Assembly (NCBI GenBank): GCA_963703385.1
Contig: OY969816.1
Location: forward strand, 558,001-622,000
From: Rhodoblastus sp963703385
GTDB taxonomy: Bacteria; Pseudomonadota; Alphaproteobacteria; Rhizobiales; Beijerinckiaceae
Direction: 5' to 3'
Length of the DNA: 64,000 nt
The notes beneath the pieces are model-generated. The model was not told the DNA's origin. It searched no databases and worked only from the letters and a program-made list of their open reading frames with translations. Position numbers and translations under genes: made by a program. Below are positions 54,349-63,711 of the stretch, in pieces; position 1 is the stretch's first letter; every line of letters begins with the position of its first letter.

Positions 54349-54879
54349 ATGCGCAGCCTCAGTCTCGACAAGGTCTATCAGAAACTCGAACCCGGCCCGG
54401 TCGTGCTGGTGACGACGGCGGATGGCGGCCGTTTCAACGTCATGACCATGTCCTGGCACATGATGGTGGAGTTCGATCCGCCGCTGATCGCCTGTGTCGT
54501 CAGCGAGGCCAATTTTTCCCACGGGGCGCTGAAGAAAACCGGCGAATGCGTCATCGCGATACCGCCCGCCGATCTTGCCGAGACGGTCGTCGCCATCGGC
54601 AATTGCTCGGGCCGCGAGGTTGATAAATTCGCGCGTTTCGGCCTGACGGCCTTGCCGGGCCACGAGGTCTCGGCGCCGCGGATCACGCAATGTATCGTCA
54701 ATATAGAATGCAAGCTGGTGGATCGCGCCCTGGTCGCGCGCTATAACCTGTTCATTGTCGAGGCGGTGAAGGCCTGGATCGATCCGGAGCGCGCAAGGGC
54801 GAAAACCCTGCACCATTGCGGCTACGGCCGATTTCTGCTCGACGGCGAGGAATTGCGGCTGCGATCGGCCAAGGCGTGA
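54349..54879 (+). CDS. Flavin reductase family protein (DIM6/NTAB type)
   Basis: The 176-residue protein has PVVLVTTADGGRFNVMTMSW, MMVEFDPPLIACVVSEANFS, KKTGECVIAIPPADL and TLHHCGYGRFLLDGE. It is distinct from the 8106 reductase. The fold binds FMN; a role in chromate reduction beside chrA is possible but only inferred from position. ATG 54349 gives the family start MRSLSLDKVYQKLEPGPVVL. Confidence 0.87.
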   Translation: MRSLSLDKVYQKLEPGPVVLVTTADGGRFNVMTMSWHMMVEFDPPLIACVVSEANFSHGALKKTGECVIAIPPADLAETVVAIGNCSGREVDKFARFGLTALPGHEVSAPRITQCIVNIECKLVDRALVARYNLFIVEAVKAWIDPERARAKTLHHCGYGRFLLDGEELRLRSAKA

Positions 54880-54919
54880 TCACGGAAACATTTTCAACCG
54901 GCAAAACGGGAGCGTGAAT

Positions 54920-55189
54920 ATGAAGGTTTATCGCCTGTCGCCGATCGACGGAGACGACCCGTCCTGGAAATATTCGGTCGAAAAGGCCCATGTCTGGACC
55001 ACAGCTCAGAACCCGGCCGACGCCCGCGACCTCGTCGCCGCGCGGACCGGCTTTTTCAAGCTGGCCGAGCCGGGCGCCGTGTCGCCCTGGAAAAACGAGC
55101 GCGTGACCTCCTGCGTCGAGGAGCCGACCATGACCTATCCCAGCCCGGGCGAGGTCGTCCGCGAGGACGGCAGCCCGGTTGTGGATTGA
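54920..55189 (+). CDS. Small conserved hypothetical protein
   Basis: An 89-residue soluble protein starting MKVYRLSPIDGDDPSWKYSV with GGGAG upstream. It has an AHVWTTAQNPADARDLVAAR segment and ends EEPTMTYPSPGEVVREDGSP. No signal or membrane segment and no named family. It follows the flavin reductase by 40 nt on the same strand. Confidence 0.65.
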   Translation: MKVYRLSPIDGDDPSWKYSVEKAHVWTTAQNPADARDLVAARTGFFKLAEPGAVSPWKNERVTSCVEEPTMTYPSPGEVVREDGSPVVD

Positions 55190-55478
55190 ACTTCTCCCTT
55201 CGTCTGGCGGCATCGCCGCCGGTTTTTTCCGGCGCCCTGAGCGGGATGCGCGCCAGAAGTGTTTTATCTGATAAGACAACTTCAGGTTGAGTTGTTGTTT
55301 ACCTCGCGCGGTTAAGGTCGGCGCGCTTGCGGCCATTGCGGCGCAAGGCCGAAGTTCGGTGCGAGGTTCAGCGTTGACGACAGTTCCCGCCGCGTCGCGC
55401 TCTCACCGGAGCGCCGAACCCCTGGCAGTCGCGCGCGGCGGCGAGGAAGCGCGAGGCTTGGCCGACGGCGGCCTGATC

Positions 55479-57708
55479 ATGGACGCCATGCCGGCCTTGA
55501 CGCTCGGAGGGGCGCTTCTTGGCGGCGATTTGGGCGCGCTCGTCAGCGTCGCGGCCTGGATCCTGATGGTGGCGGCGGCGGCCAAGATCGCCGTCGAAAC
55601 GCTGGGTTCGAGGTCGGGCGAGGGATCGGGCGCGCTGCCGGCCGCGCGAGGCGTTGCGATGATCGCCGTCGCGGCGGCGCTCGGCTTCGTGACGCTCGCC
55701 GCCGCGATATCGGGCGCGCCCGAACTCGTTCCGCATCGCGGCGGCGATCTCCACATTCAGTTATGTCGTCCTGACCGCCGAGCGCGACAGCGCGCCGGCG
55801 AAAATCGTCGATCTTCAGGCGCTTGCCGCCTTCGGCCTGTTCGCGGCCGGGCTCGCGGTCAACTGGGACCGCCATGCGCCGGTTGCGCTGGCGGCGGCGT
55901 TCAGCGTCGCCTTCTCCCTGTTCCTCGCCACACGGCGGCGCGCCCGGCTGAACGCCAAGGCGCTGGAGGCGGAGCGCCAGTTCACGTCGGCGCTGAACGG
56001 CATGAGCCAATGCGTCGGCATGTTCGACGCCTCCGGCCGTCTGATCTCCTGCAACAGCCAGTTCCTGCGCATGTTCCGCCTCTCGGGCCACCATGCGCGC
56101 GGGCTGGCGGCGGAGGAGCTGCTCGCCAAAAAACTCGGCGTCCGGCCGAAATTCGCGGAAAACGTCGAAATATTGTGCGAGGCGGCGCGCCACATGGCGC
56201 ACCGCCGCGCCCGCTTCACCGAAGCCGTCGATCTGGTCGACGACCGCTGCATGGAATTCACCTTCCAGCCGGTCCCGGACGGCTTCTCCCTGCTGATCGA
56301 GGACTGCACCGCGCGCCGCCAGTCGGAGCGTCGCGCCGAGCGCCTGGCCCGGATCGACGATCTGACCGGCCTCGCCAACCGCGCCAGTTTCCGCGAACAA
56401 CTGGAGCGGGCGACCGCGGCGATCGGCGAGGACGGGCCGCCCTTCGCGGTGATGCTGGTTGATCTCGACCGTTTCAAACATGTCAATGATTCCCTCGGCC
56501 ATCCGACCGGCGACAAGCTGCTGCAGAGGGTCGCGAAACGAATGCAGGAAATGGCGGGGGAAGGCGACATGGTGGCGCGGCTCGGCGGCGACGAATTCGT
56601 CGTTCTGCGCCGCTGCGATCGCGATGAGGCGGGATTGTTCGCGGCGCGGGCGGTCGAAGCCCTGAGCGAGCCCTATCACGTCGACAACGCGAAACTTCTC
56701 ATTGGCGCCTCGATCGGCATCGCCATGGCGCCGCGCGACGGCGCCAACGCCGCCGAGCTGATGAAGTCGGCCGACATGGCGCTCTACGCCATCAAGGACG
56801 CGGGGCGCGGCGCGCATCGCTTCTTCGACAAGAGCATGGCGGACAACGCGCTGCGCAAGCAGGAGCTCGAACACGATCTGCGCATCGGCATCGGCCGCAA
56901 TGAACTCGAAGTCCATTACCAGCCGATCGTCAGTCTCGCCACCCGGCGCATTTCCGCCTGCGAGGCGCTGGTGCGCTGGCGCCATCCCACGCGCGGCATG
57001 GTCTCGCCGGGCGAATTCATGGAAATCGCGGAAGATTCCGGCGTCGTCGTCCAGCTCGGGGAATGGGTGCTGCGCCAGGCCTGTCTCGACGCCACATCCT
57101 GGCCGCGCGACGTGAGGCTGGCGGTCAATTTTTCGGCGATCCAGTTTACGCGAGGCAATGTCGCCGAAATGGTGCGACGGGTGCTCAAGGAGACCAAATT
57201 TCCCTCGGTGCGGCTGGAGATGGAAATCACGGAATCGGTGCTGATGCATGACGCCGATTCCGTGCTCGCGATCATCGACGAAATGCGCGACATGGGGGTG
57301 CGCGTGGCGCTCGACGACTTCGGCACCGGCTATTCGTCGCTCGGTTATCTCAGCCGCTTCCGGCCCAACAAGGTCAAGATCGACCAGAGCTTCGTTCGCG
57401 ACATGAGCAAGAACGGGACCTCGCTCGCGATCATCAAGGCGGTGAAGGCGATCGTGTCGGAGCTCGGCATCGACATGCTGGTCGAAGGCGTCGAAACCAT
57501 GGAGCAGTTCGAAATCCTGCGCGCCAACGGGGCGGACGAGGCCCAGGGCTATCTCTTCAGCAAGCCGCGTCCGGCGTCAGAAATCGCGCGCCTCGTCGCC
57601 GACCCGGCGCAGCTGGTGCGCGGCCGCAAATTGATCACCGAAAAATCCGCGCCCTGGGCGAAATCCTTTGAGCGCATCAATCCGTCGGTGGCGCGAAGCG
57701 TGAACTGA
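55479..57708 (+). pseudogene. Membrane PAS-GGDEF-EAL protein (c-di-GMP turnover), one frameshift
   Basis: The protein has N-terminal membrane helices (LVSVAAWILMVAAAAKIAVE and GVAMIAVAAALGFVTLAAAI), then STFSYVVLTAERD and a third helix pair in the next frame. A PAS-like region (MSQCVGMFDASGRLISCNSQ), GGDEF with RLGGDEFVVL, and EAL with ACEALVRWRHP, EITESVL and DDFGTGYSSLGYLS follow. Both active sites look complete. One extra C near 55731 (GTTCCGC) breaks the frame between the first helices and the rest. The start is uncertain; ATG 55479 is a guess. From 56002 onward the frame is intact and could be expressed alone. Confidence 0.85.
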
Positions 57709-57735
57709 CCCGCGCCGCGAAGCGTGAACTGACCC
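57692..57735. repeat. Short tandem duplication at the end of the GGDEF-EAL gene
   Basis: CGCGAAGCGTGAACTGACCC occurs at 57692-57711 and again at 57716-57735, a 24-bp period. The first copy contains the stop codon of the GGDEF-EAL gene. Confidence 0.75.
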
Positions 57736-58339
57736 CTGACGCCGAGAAGGGCAGGGAAAGCGCGGGCTGCACAACCGGAGCCGCGCCCCTCAGAAATCGA
57801 AGCACGAGGGCGTCGGACCAACAGCCCATCGACCAAACCAAAGCGAAAGGCGAATTATACCCGCCGTCACGGAAATTTTATTCTACTATAATGAACTGTT
57901 GCTTGCGCCCGCAGCGCATCCCGCGATTTTGCGCCGGTCCGAGCGCCCGGCGGCGAAAGGGATATCGCCAGTTGCGTTTTTTTGGCCGGAACCGGGCGAT
58001 TCGTCCGCCTCGCAAGCGTCGGCGAACCGGGCGGCGGGAGTTTCACGAAATTGTGATCCCGGCGCAATATTTCCCGTCCGATGGAGCCGGGGCGTCGCGA
58101 GCGCGCGCGGACGCCGCCATTTTTATCAGTCGAGGCGCATTTTTGCGAAGGAATCAATCTAGCCAGACGGGGACCTTTGCTGCTAAAAGGTAATCGCGCG
58201 GGCTTTGGACAGAAAACTCGAACACCATCGGCTGGCGATTCCGGGCGGTCAATTGCGGCTGTCTCGGAAGCATGGCGTCGCCCGGCTCCACTCTTGGGCC
58301 GGCGGCGGAGTTGAAATTGGCGGAGAACTAAAGGCGGAC
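57736..58339. other. Intergenic region upstream of the cold-shock gene
   Basis: About 600 bp without a convincing gene. Open frames on both strands (for example 57867-58157 minus) lack recognisable content. TATAAT at 57887-57892 could be a -10 box but has no good -35. The last 140 bp probably form a long untranslated leader, as is common for cold-shock genes. Confidence 0.45.
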
Positions 58340-59020
58340 ATGAGCAAAGGTAAAGATTTTCGAGGACCCCGTAAGCGCGGTTTTGATGACGACGGGCCCT
58401 CTCCTTACGACAATCCGCGCCAGTTTCGCCAACCCCGCTCCTTCGACCGCCCGCCCATGGGCGGCGGTTTCGGGGGAGAGTTCATGCCCCCCCCGGCTAC
58501 GGGCGCCAGCGCCGCCAATGCGGTCGATGCGGTCGTGAAATGGTTCAAGGGCGACAAGGGCTTCGGCTTCGTGGAGCTCGCGAACGCCGGCGGCGACGCG
58601 TTCCTTCATGTCGGCGCGCTGCAATCGGCCGGCTATGACAGCGTTCCTCCGGGCGCCAAGCTGAAGGTTCTGGTCGCCAACGGCGTCAAGGGCCAGCAGG
58701 TGACCCGGGTCCTGGAAGTGGACACCGCCGGCGCCGCCGAGCGCGCGCCGCAGCGCTCGTTCGATGCGTCGCGGCCGCCCCCGGCGCGCCGCCAGCCCGA
58801 CATCAGCAATGCGGTCGAGTTGCAGGGCGCGGTCAAATGGTTCGACGGGGCCAAGGGCTTTGGCTTCGTCCAGGCCAATGACGGCGGCAAGGACGTGTTC
58901 GTCCATATTTCGATCCTCGGCAAGGCCGGGATTTCCGCGCTTCCCGAGGGCCAGCCCGTGACCATGAAGGTCGTGGACACCCAGAAGGGCCGCGAGGCGG
59001 TCGCCATCGCGCTCGCCTGA
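58340..59020 (+). CDS. Protein with two cold-shock domains
   Basis: The 226-residue protein has a disordered Arg/Gly/Pro-rich N-terminus (GPRKRGFDDDGPSPYDNPRQ) and two cold-shock domains. The first (about 66-130) has VVKWFKGDKGFGFVEL and DAFLHV; the second (about 158-226) has AVKWFDGAKGFGFVQANDGG and DVFVHI (RNP1 and RNP2). It probably binds single-stranded RNA. Double-CSD proteins of this kind are typical of Hyphomicrobiales. ATG 58340 has AAAGG upstream; a longer frame from 58205 is less likely. Confidence 0.93.
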   Translation: MSKGKDFRGPRKRGFDDDGPSPYDNPRQFRQPRSFDRPPMGGGFGGEFMPPPATGASAANAVDAVVKWFKGDKGFGFVELANAGGDAFLHVGALQSAGYDSVPPGAKLKVLVANGVKGQQVTRVLEVDTAGAAERAPQRSFDASRPPPARRQPDISNAVELQGAVKWFDGAKGFGFVQANDGGKDVFVHISILGKAGISALPEGQPVTMKVVDTQKGREAVAIALA

Positions 59021-59052
59021 GTTTTGGCGCGCATCGGATAGAAGAATCGTTT

Positions 59053-59079
59053 AGAGCAGGGCCAAAGCCCTGCTCTTTT
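59053..59079 (+). terminator. Rho-independent terminator after the cold-shock gene
   Basis: AGAGCAGGGC / GCCCTGCTCT stem with loop CAAA, followed by TTTTCATTT, 33 nt past the stop. It ends 17 nt before mazG. Confidence 0.9.
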
Positions 59080-59095
59080 CATTTGGGAACTTGAT

Positions 59096-60016
59096 ATGAA
59101 GCCTTCGCGCGACATCGAGCGTCTTCTCGAAATCATGGCCGCCCTGCGCACGCCGAAAACCGGCTGCGCCTGGGATCTGGCCCAGGACTTCAAGAGCATC
59201 GCGCCCTATGCGATCGAGGAAGCCTGCGAGGTGGTGGACGCCATCGAGCGGGAGGATTTTCTGGACCTGCGCGACGAACTCGGCGACCTGCTGCTGCAGG
59301 TGGTGTTCCACGCGCAAATGGCGCGCGAAAGCGGATTGTTCGATTTCGGCGGGGTGGTCGAAGCCGTCACCGCCAAGATGATCCGCCGGCATCCTCACGT
59401 GTTCGGGGAGCCGTCGCAGCGCACGCCCGAAGCGGTCGAGGGCGCCTGGGCTGAGATCAAGGCGCAGGAAAAGGCGGAAAAGGCGGCGGCGCGCCGCGCG
59501 GCGGGCCTCACCGAGCAGGCGCGCAACGGCCATCTCGCCGACGTTCCCGTGGCGCTGCCGGCCCTGACCCGCGCCGTCAAATTGCAGGAAAAGGCCTCGA
59601 AGGTCGGTTTCGACTGGAACGACGCACGGCTGGTGCTGGCGAAAATCCGCGAGGAATGCGACGAGGTCGAGGAGGCGCTCGACCGCGACGACATGGCCCA
59701 TGTCGCCGACGAAATCGGCGACGTTCTTTTCGCGGTCGCCAATCTCGCGCGCCACGCCAAGACCGATCCCGACACCGCCCTGCGCGGCTGCAACGCCAAA
59801 TTCGAGCGCCGCTTCCTCCATATAGAACAGGCGTTGGAGCGTCAGGGGCGGAAACTCGGCGAAGTCCCGCTGGCCGAAATGGACGCTTTGTGGGATGAGG
59901 CGAAGGCGAAGGAGCGGCAGGCGTCGCCTGCTCTCCAGACGGCCAAAATTTCGCTGTCGAATCGTGCGGCGGCCTTGCGCGACGCTGAGAAAACGCCGAA
60001 AACCAGCGCTCGATAA
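59096..60016 (+). CDS. mazG: Nucleoside triphosphate pyrophosphohydrolase MazG
   Basis: MazG hydrolyses NTPs to NMP and PPi, clearing non-canonical or excess nucleotides. The 306-residue protein has two MazG domains: CAWDLAQDFKSIAPYAIEEA with RDELGDLLLQVVFHAQMA, and KLQEKASKVGFDWNDAR with EECDEVEEAL and ADEIGDVLFAVANLARH (EExxE/ExxD metal site). A charged linker separates them. The about 40-residue tail after WDEAKAKE is unusual. It starts the run toward lepB. Confidence 0.95.
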   Translation: MKPSRDIERLLEIMAALRTPKTGCAWDLAQDFKSIAPYAIEEACEVVDAIEREDFLDLRDELGDLLLQVVFHAQMARESGLFDFGGVVEAVTAKMIRRHPHVFGEPSQRTPEAVEGAWAEIKAQEKAEKAAARRAAGLTEQARNGHLADVPVALPALTRAVKLQEKASKVGFDWNDARLVLAKIREECDEVEEALDRDDMAHVADEIGDVLFAVANLARHAKTDPDTALRGCNAKFERRFLHIEQALERQGRKLGEVPLAEMDALWDEAKAKERQASPALQTAKISLSNRAAALRDAEKTPKTSAR

Positions 60017-60027
60017 CGGAACCAGAG

Positions 60028-60810
60028 ATGAGTGAATCCATGAGCGACAGAACGCCCGCCGCCCGGAAATCAGAAGGCGGACTCGGCGAAACGATCATCG
60101 TGATCCTGCAGGCGCTGGCGATCGCTCTTGTCGTGCGCACCTTCCTGTTCCAGCCTTTCAACATTCCCTCGGGCTCGATGATCCCGACGCTGGACATCGG
60201 CGATTATCTCTTCGTCTCGAAATACAGTTACGGCTATTCGCGTTATTCCTTCCCCTTCGGCTTTCCGCCGTTCCAGGGCCGCGTCTTCGCCTCGCCGCCA
60301 CATCGCGGCGACATCGTGGTGTTCAAGCTGCCGCGCGACAACGAGACCGACTACATCAAGCGCGTGATCGGCCTGCCGGGCGACAAGATCGAGATGAAGA
60401 AAGGCCGGCTCTATATCAACGACCAGGAAGTTCCGCGCGAGCCGATCAAGCAAGTCGAGACCGACGACCTTTACGGCCATTACGGCCCTGTCCCGACCTA
60501 CACGGAAACCCTGCCCAACGGGGTTGCGCATAGGATCATCGAAATCCAGGGCGACGAGGGTTTCAATGACAACGCCGGCCCGTTCCTGGTGCCGCCGAAT
60601 CATTATTTCATGATGGGCGACAATCGCGACAATTCGACGGATTCCCGGGTGCCGCAGGACCAGGGCGGCGTCGGCTACGTGCCCGTCGAAAATATCGAGG
60701 GCAGGGCGGAACTGATCTTCTTCTCGGTCGGCGACGGGGCGCCCGCCTGGGAATTCTGGCGCTGGCCCTGGACCCTGCGCATCAATCGTCTCTTCAAAGT
60801 GGTCCGATGA
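60028..60810 (+). CDS. lepB: Signal peptidase I
   Basis: LepB cleaves signal peptides on the outer face of the inner membrane. The 260-residue protein has one N-terminal membrane helix (about 22-40), the catalytic Ser in NIPSGSMIPTL (S50), the catalytic Lys in TDYIKRVIGLPGD (K111) and box E MMGDNRDNSTDSR. A Tyr/Phe-rich SYGYSRYSFPFGFPPFQGRV segment is typical of alphaproteobacteria. It overlaps rnc by 4 nt (ATGA). Confidence 0.97.
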   Translation: MSESMSDRTPAARKSEGGLGETIIVILQALAIALVVRTFLFQPFNIPSGSMIPTLDIGDYLFVSKYSYGYSRYSFPFGFPPFQGRVFASPPHRGDIVVFKLPRDNETDYIKRVIGLPGDKIEMKKGRLYINDQEVPREPIKQVETDDLYGHYGPVPTYTETLPNGVAHRIIEIQGDEGFNDNAGPFLVPPNHYFMMGDNRDNSTDSRVPQDQGGVGYVPVENIEGRAELIFFSVGDGAPAWEFWRWPWTLRINRLFKVVR

Positions 60811-61538
60811 AGGCAAAGCCGGTACGGGAGCCGGATCGGGACGCGCTCGCCGGCTTGCAGGAGCGCATCGGTCATTTTTTTGCCGATCCGGCGCTGCTGG
60901 CGCGCGCGCTCACCCATGTCAGCGCCTTGGCGGCGGCCGCGGCGCAAAGAAGGGTCAACTCCTATCAGCGGCTTGAGTTTCTGGGCGATCGCGTCCTTGG
61001 TCTCGCCGTGTCCGAAATGCTTTTTGAGCAATTCCCGCACGCCGAGGAGGGCGAGTTGTCGCGCCGGCTCGCCGATCTGGTGCGCAAGGAGACCTGCGCC
61101 GAGGTCGCGCGCGACTGGGGCGTCGGCGAAGTTTTGCGGCTGGGCGAGGGCGAGGCGCAGACGGGCGGCGCGGCCAAGGCCGCGATCCTCGGCGATTGCT
61201 GCGAGTCGATTCTCGCCGCGATTTTCCTCGACGCCGGTTTTGCGGCGGCGCGCGAGACGGTGCGGCGCTTTTTTCACGAAAAAATGCTCAATCCCGCGCG
61301 GCCGTTGTGCGACCCGAAGACCGCCTTGCAGGAATGGGCGCAGGCGCGCGGCCTGCCGCCGCCGTGCTATCGCCAGTCCGGGCGGATCGGGCCGGACCAT
61401 GCGCCTTTGTTCATCATCGAGGTTTCGGTCAGCGGTTTCGAGCCGGTCGCGGCGCAGGGCTCGTCCAAACGCTTCGCCGAACAGGCCAGCGCCCAAAAAT
61501 TCCTGACCCGCGAGGGCGTATGGAAGGAAAGCGCGTGA
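60807..61538 (+). CDS. rnc: Ribonuclease III
   Basis: RNase III cleaves double-stranded RNA, including rRNA precursors. The 243-residue protein has the signature QRLEFLGDRVLGLAVSEMLF (E57, D61) and the second acidic set in AILGDCCESILAAIFLDAGF. The C-terminal dsRNA-binding domain has PKTALQEWAQARGLPPPCYR and AAQGSSKRFAEQASAQKFL. Within the catalytic helix Cys-Cys replaces the more usual small residues before the Glu. It is translationally coupled to lepB upstream and to era downstream. Confidence 0.96.
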   Translation: MKAKPVREPDRDALAGLQERIGHFFADPALLARALTHVSALAAAAAQRRVNSYQRLEFLGDRVLGLAVSEMLFEQFPHAEEGELSRRLADLVRKETCAEVARDWGVGEVLRLGEGEAQTGGAAKAAILGDCCESILAAIFLDAGFAAARETVRRFFHEKMLNPARPLCDPKTALQEWAQARGLPPPCYRQSGRIGPDHAPLFIIEVSVSGFEPVAAQGSSKRFAEQASAQKFLTREGVWKESA

Positions 61539-62446
61539 GCGAAGCCGAAACTCCCTCGCGTTGCGGCTTCGCCGCCCTGATCGGCGCGCCCAACGCCGGC
61601 AAGTCCACCCTGCTCAACCAGCTGGTCGGCGCCAAAGTCTCGATCGTCTCGCGCAAGGTGCAGACCACCCGCGCCCTGGTGCGCGGCATTGCGCTCGAAG
61701 GCGCGGCGCAGATCATCTTCGTCGATACGCCCGGCATTTTCGCCCCGAAACGCCGGCTCGACCGCGCCATGGTCACTTCCGCCTGGGGCGGGGCGGGCGA
61801 CGCCGATGTGGTCTGCCTGCTGGTGGACGCGCGCAAGGGCGTGGACGAGGAAGTCGAGGCGATTCTGGGCAAATTGTCGCAACTCAAAGGACAACCAATT
61901 TTGGTCCTCAACAAGATCGACACGATCGAGCATGAAAAGCTGCTCGGTCTCGCCGCCGACCTCAATGCGCGCGTTCCCTTCGCCGACACGTTCATGATCT
62001 CGGCGCTGAAAGGCCATGGCGTCGAGAAATTCCGCCAAAAGCTCGCGGGCTACATGCCGGCCGGCCCCTGGCTCTATCCCGAGGATCAGATTTCCGACGC
62101 GCCCCTGCGGGCGCTCGCCGCCGAAATCACCCGCGAAAAGCTGTTCGAGCGCCTGCACGACGAATTGCCCTACCAGTCGACGGTCGAGACCACCATGTGG
62201 ACGGACCAGAAGGACGGGTCCGCGCGGGTTGAACAAACGATTTTCGTGACACGCGACGGCCAGAAAAAAATCGTGATCGGCGAGGGCGGGCGTACCATCA
62301 AGGCGATCGGCCAGGCGGCGCGCAAGGAAATCATCGAGGCGGCGGAACAGAACATCCACCTGTTCCTGTTCGTCAAAGTGCGCGAGAATTGGGGCGACGA
62401 CCCGGAGCGTTATCGCGAGATGGGGCTGGAGTTCCCGAAAAACTGA
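61535..62446 (+). CDS. era: GTPase Era
   Basis: Era binds GTP and 16S rRNA to help mature the 30S subunit. The 303-residue protein has G1 GAPNAGKST (17-25), G3 DTPG, G4 NKID and a C-terminal KH domain with KKIVIGEGGRTIKAIGQAAR. GTG 61535 overlaps the rnc stop (GTGA) and follows AAGGAAAG at ideal spacing; an in-frame ATG at 61520 is the alternative. Confidence 0.97.
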   Translation: MSEAETPSRCGFAALIGAPNAGKSTLLNQLVGAKVSIVSRKVQTTRALVRGIALEGAAQIIFVDTPGIFAPKRRLDRAMVTSAWGGAGDADVVCLLVDARKGVDEEVEAILGKLSQLKGQPILVLNKIDTIEHEKLLGLAADLNARVPFADTFMISALKGHGVEKFRQKLAGYMPAGPWLYPEDQISDAPLRALAAEITREKLFERLHDELPYQSTVETTMWTDQKDGSARVEQTIFVTRDGQKKIVIGEGGRTIKAIGQAARKEIIEAAEQNIHLFLFVKVRENWGDDPERYREMGLEFPKN

Positions 62447-62459
62447 GGAGCCTGCGGCC

Positions 62460-63170
62460 ATGGAATGGTCGGAGCGCGGCCTGATCCTCGGGTGCAAGAA
62501 ACATGGCGAGACCAGCGTCATTCTGGAGCTGATGACGCGCGCCCATGGCCGCCATCTCGGCGTGGTCCGCGGCGGGCGCTCGAAAACCATGCAGCCGGTG
62601 CTCCAGCCCGGCAACGAGGTCGAGGTTTTTTGGCGGGCGCGGCTGGAAGAGCACCTCGGGGTTTACACGGTCGACGCGGCGGTTCTGCGCACCGATCTGC
62701 TGCTGTCGAATCCGCAAGGGCTGCATGGCGTCAACTGGCTCGGCGCGCTATTGCGGCTTCTGCCCGAGCGCGATCCCCATCCCGGCCTTTACGACCGCGC
62801 CCAGGTTGTGCTCGAACATCTCGCCACGCCGCTGGCGCCGGCGCTTTTCGTTCATTTCGAACTGGCGCTGCTCGCCGAACTCGGTTTCGGGCTCGACCTC
62901 GAGCAATGCGCGGCGACCGGCGCGCGCGACGAGCTGATCTATGTCTCGCCGAAATCGGGCCGCGCGGTGAGCCGCGAAGCCGGCGCGCCCTGGGCGGCAA
63001 AACTGCTGCCGCTGCCGGCTTTTTTACGCGAGGCGCCCGGCGCCCCGGTCGAGCGTGAAAGCTTGTGCGAGGGTTTTCGGCTCACCGGATTTTTCCTGAC
63101 CCGCGACGTTTTCGCCCCGCGCGGCCTGACCGCGCCGGAGTCGCGCGCCGCCTTCATCGCGCGGTTCTGA
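62460..63170 (+). CDS. recO: DNA repair protein RecO
   Basis: RecO works with RecR and RecF to load RecA on gapped DNA. The 236-residue protein starts MEWSERGLILGCKKHGETSV (OB-fold) and continues MTRAHGRHLGVVRGGRSKTM, FVHFELALLAELGFGLDLEQ and YVSPKSGRAVSREAGAPWAA. The usual zinc cysteines are largely absent, as in many alphaproteobacterial RecO. It lies 13 nt after era. Confidence 0.95.
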   Translation: MEWSERGLILGCKKHGETSVILELMTRAHGRHLGVVRGGRSKTMQPVLQPGNEVEVFWRARLEEHLGVYTVDAAVLRTDLLLSNPQGLHGVNWLGALLRLLPERDPHPGLYDRAQVVLEHLATPLAPALFVHFELALLAELGFGLDLEQCAATGARDELIYVSPKSGRAVSREAGAPWAAKLLPLPAFLREAPGAPVERESLCEGFRLTGFFLTRDVFAPRGLTAPESRAAFIARF

Positions 63171-63176
63171 GGGTCC

Positions 63177-63204
63177 AAGAAAAAAGCGGCCCGCAGCGGC
63201 CGCT
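63177..63204 (-). terminator. Rho-independent terminator for the minus-strand small gene
   Basis: Read on the minus strand, AGCGGCC / GGCCGCT form a stem with a 6-nt loop, followed by a run of T (A-run at 63179-63185 on the plus strand). It lies 23 nt past the stop of the small secreted gene and also just past recO. Confidence 0.8.
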
Positions 63205-63227
63205 GGTTCAACCAAAAATTGCGTGGC

Positions 63228-63461
63228 TCAATGGCACTCCCGCCGGGTCTCCTTGTGCGACACGCCATAGCCTTCGTCGGCCTCGACCTCGCGATCTTCG
63301 CATTGCTGGCGTTGGGTGGCGTCGGCTTGATCGGTGGCGCTGAAGTCCTGCGACCCGCCCTCCGCCATCACCTGACCCACCGGCGAAAGAGTGGCGAGGG
63401 CGAAAAATCCAAGAAGCGCCAGCAAAAACAATGCGGGCATCAGATGAATTGACGATTTCAT
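63228..63461 (-). CDS. Small secreted hypothetical protein
   Basis: The 77-residue protein has a signal or anchor (IHLMPALFLLALLGFFALAT) and a charged mature part (GGSQDFSATDQADATQRQQC to SHKETRRECH) with two cysteines. GAGGAAG precedes ATG 63461. It converges on recO and is followed by its own terminator. Function unknown. Confidence 0.65.
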   Translation of the reverse strand: MKSSIHLMPALFLLALLGFFALATLSPVGQVMAEGGSQDFSATDQADATQRQQCEDREVEADEGYGVSHKETRRECH

Positions 63462-63711
63462 GACTTCCTCAGTCATCGATCCCGACGCCAAAACCTCGCG
63501 ATGTGACGAATAGTCTTTCGCGATCGGGCCTTGAGCAGTCGAAATCAAAACAGTTCAGAGAGATTGCGGTTCCACCGGGGTGAAAATTTGTCTGTGTTCT
63601 ACCCCCCACGCCGCGGCCATGCTAGTGCCAAAAGGCCACATTTTTGGTTAAAAAATTTCGGTACAAATCGCGAACTTGAACCGGCGGCGCGGCTGCTCTA
63701 TGGCTTGACCC

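Noticed and set aside
55543..57249. 568-codon minus-strand open frame across the GGDEF-EAL gene
   Set aside because: Shadow; the plus strand has GGDEF and EAL motifs.
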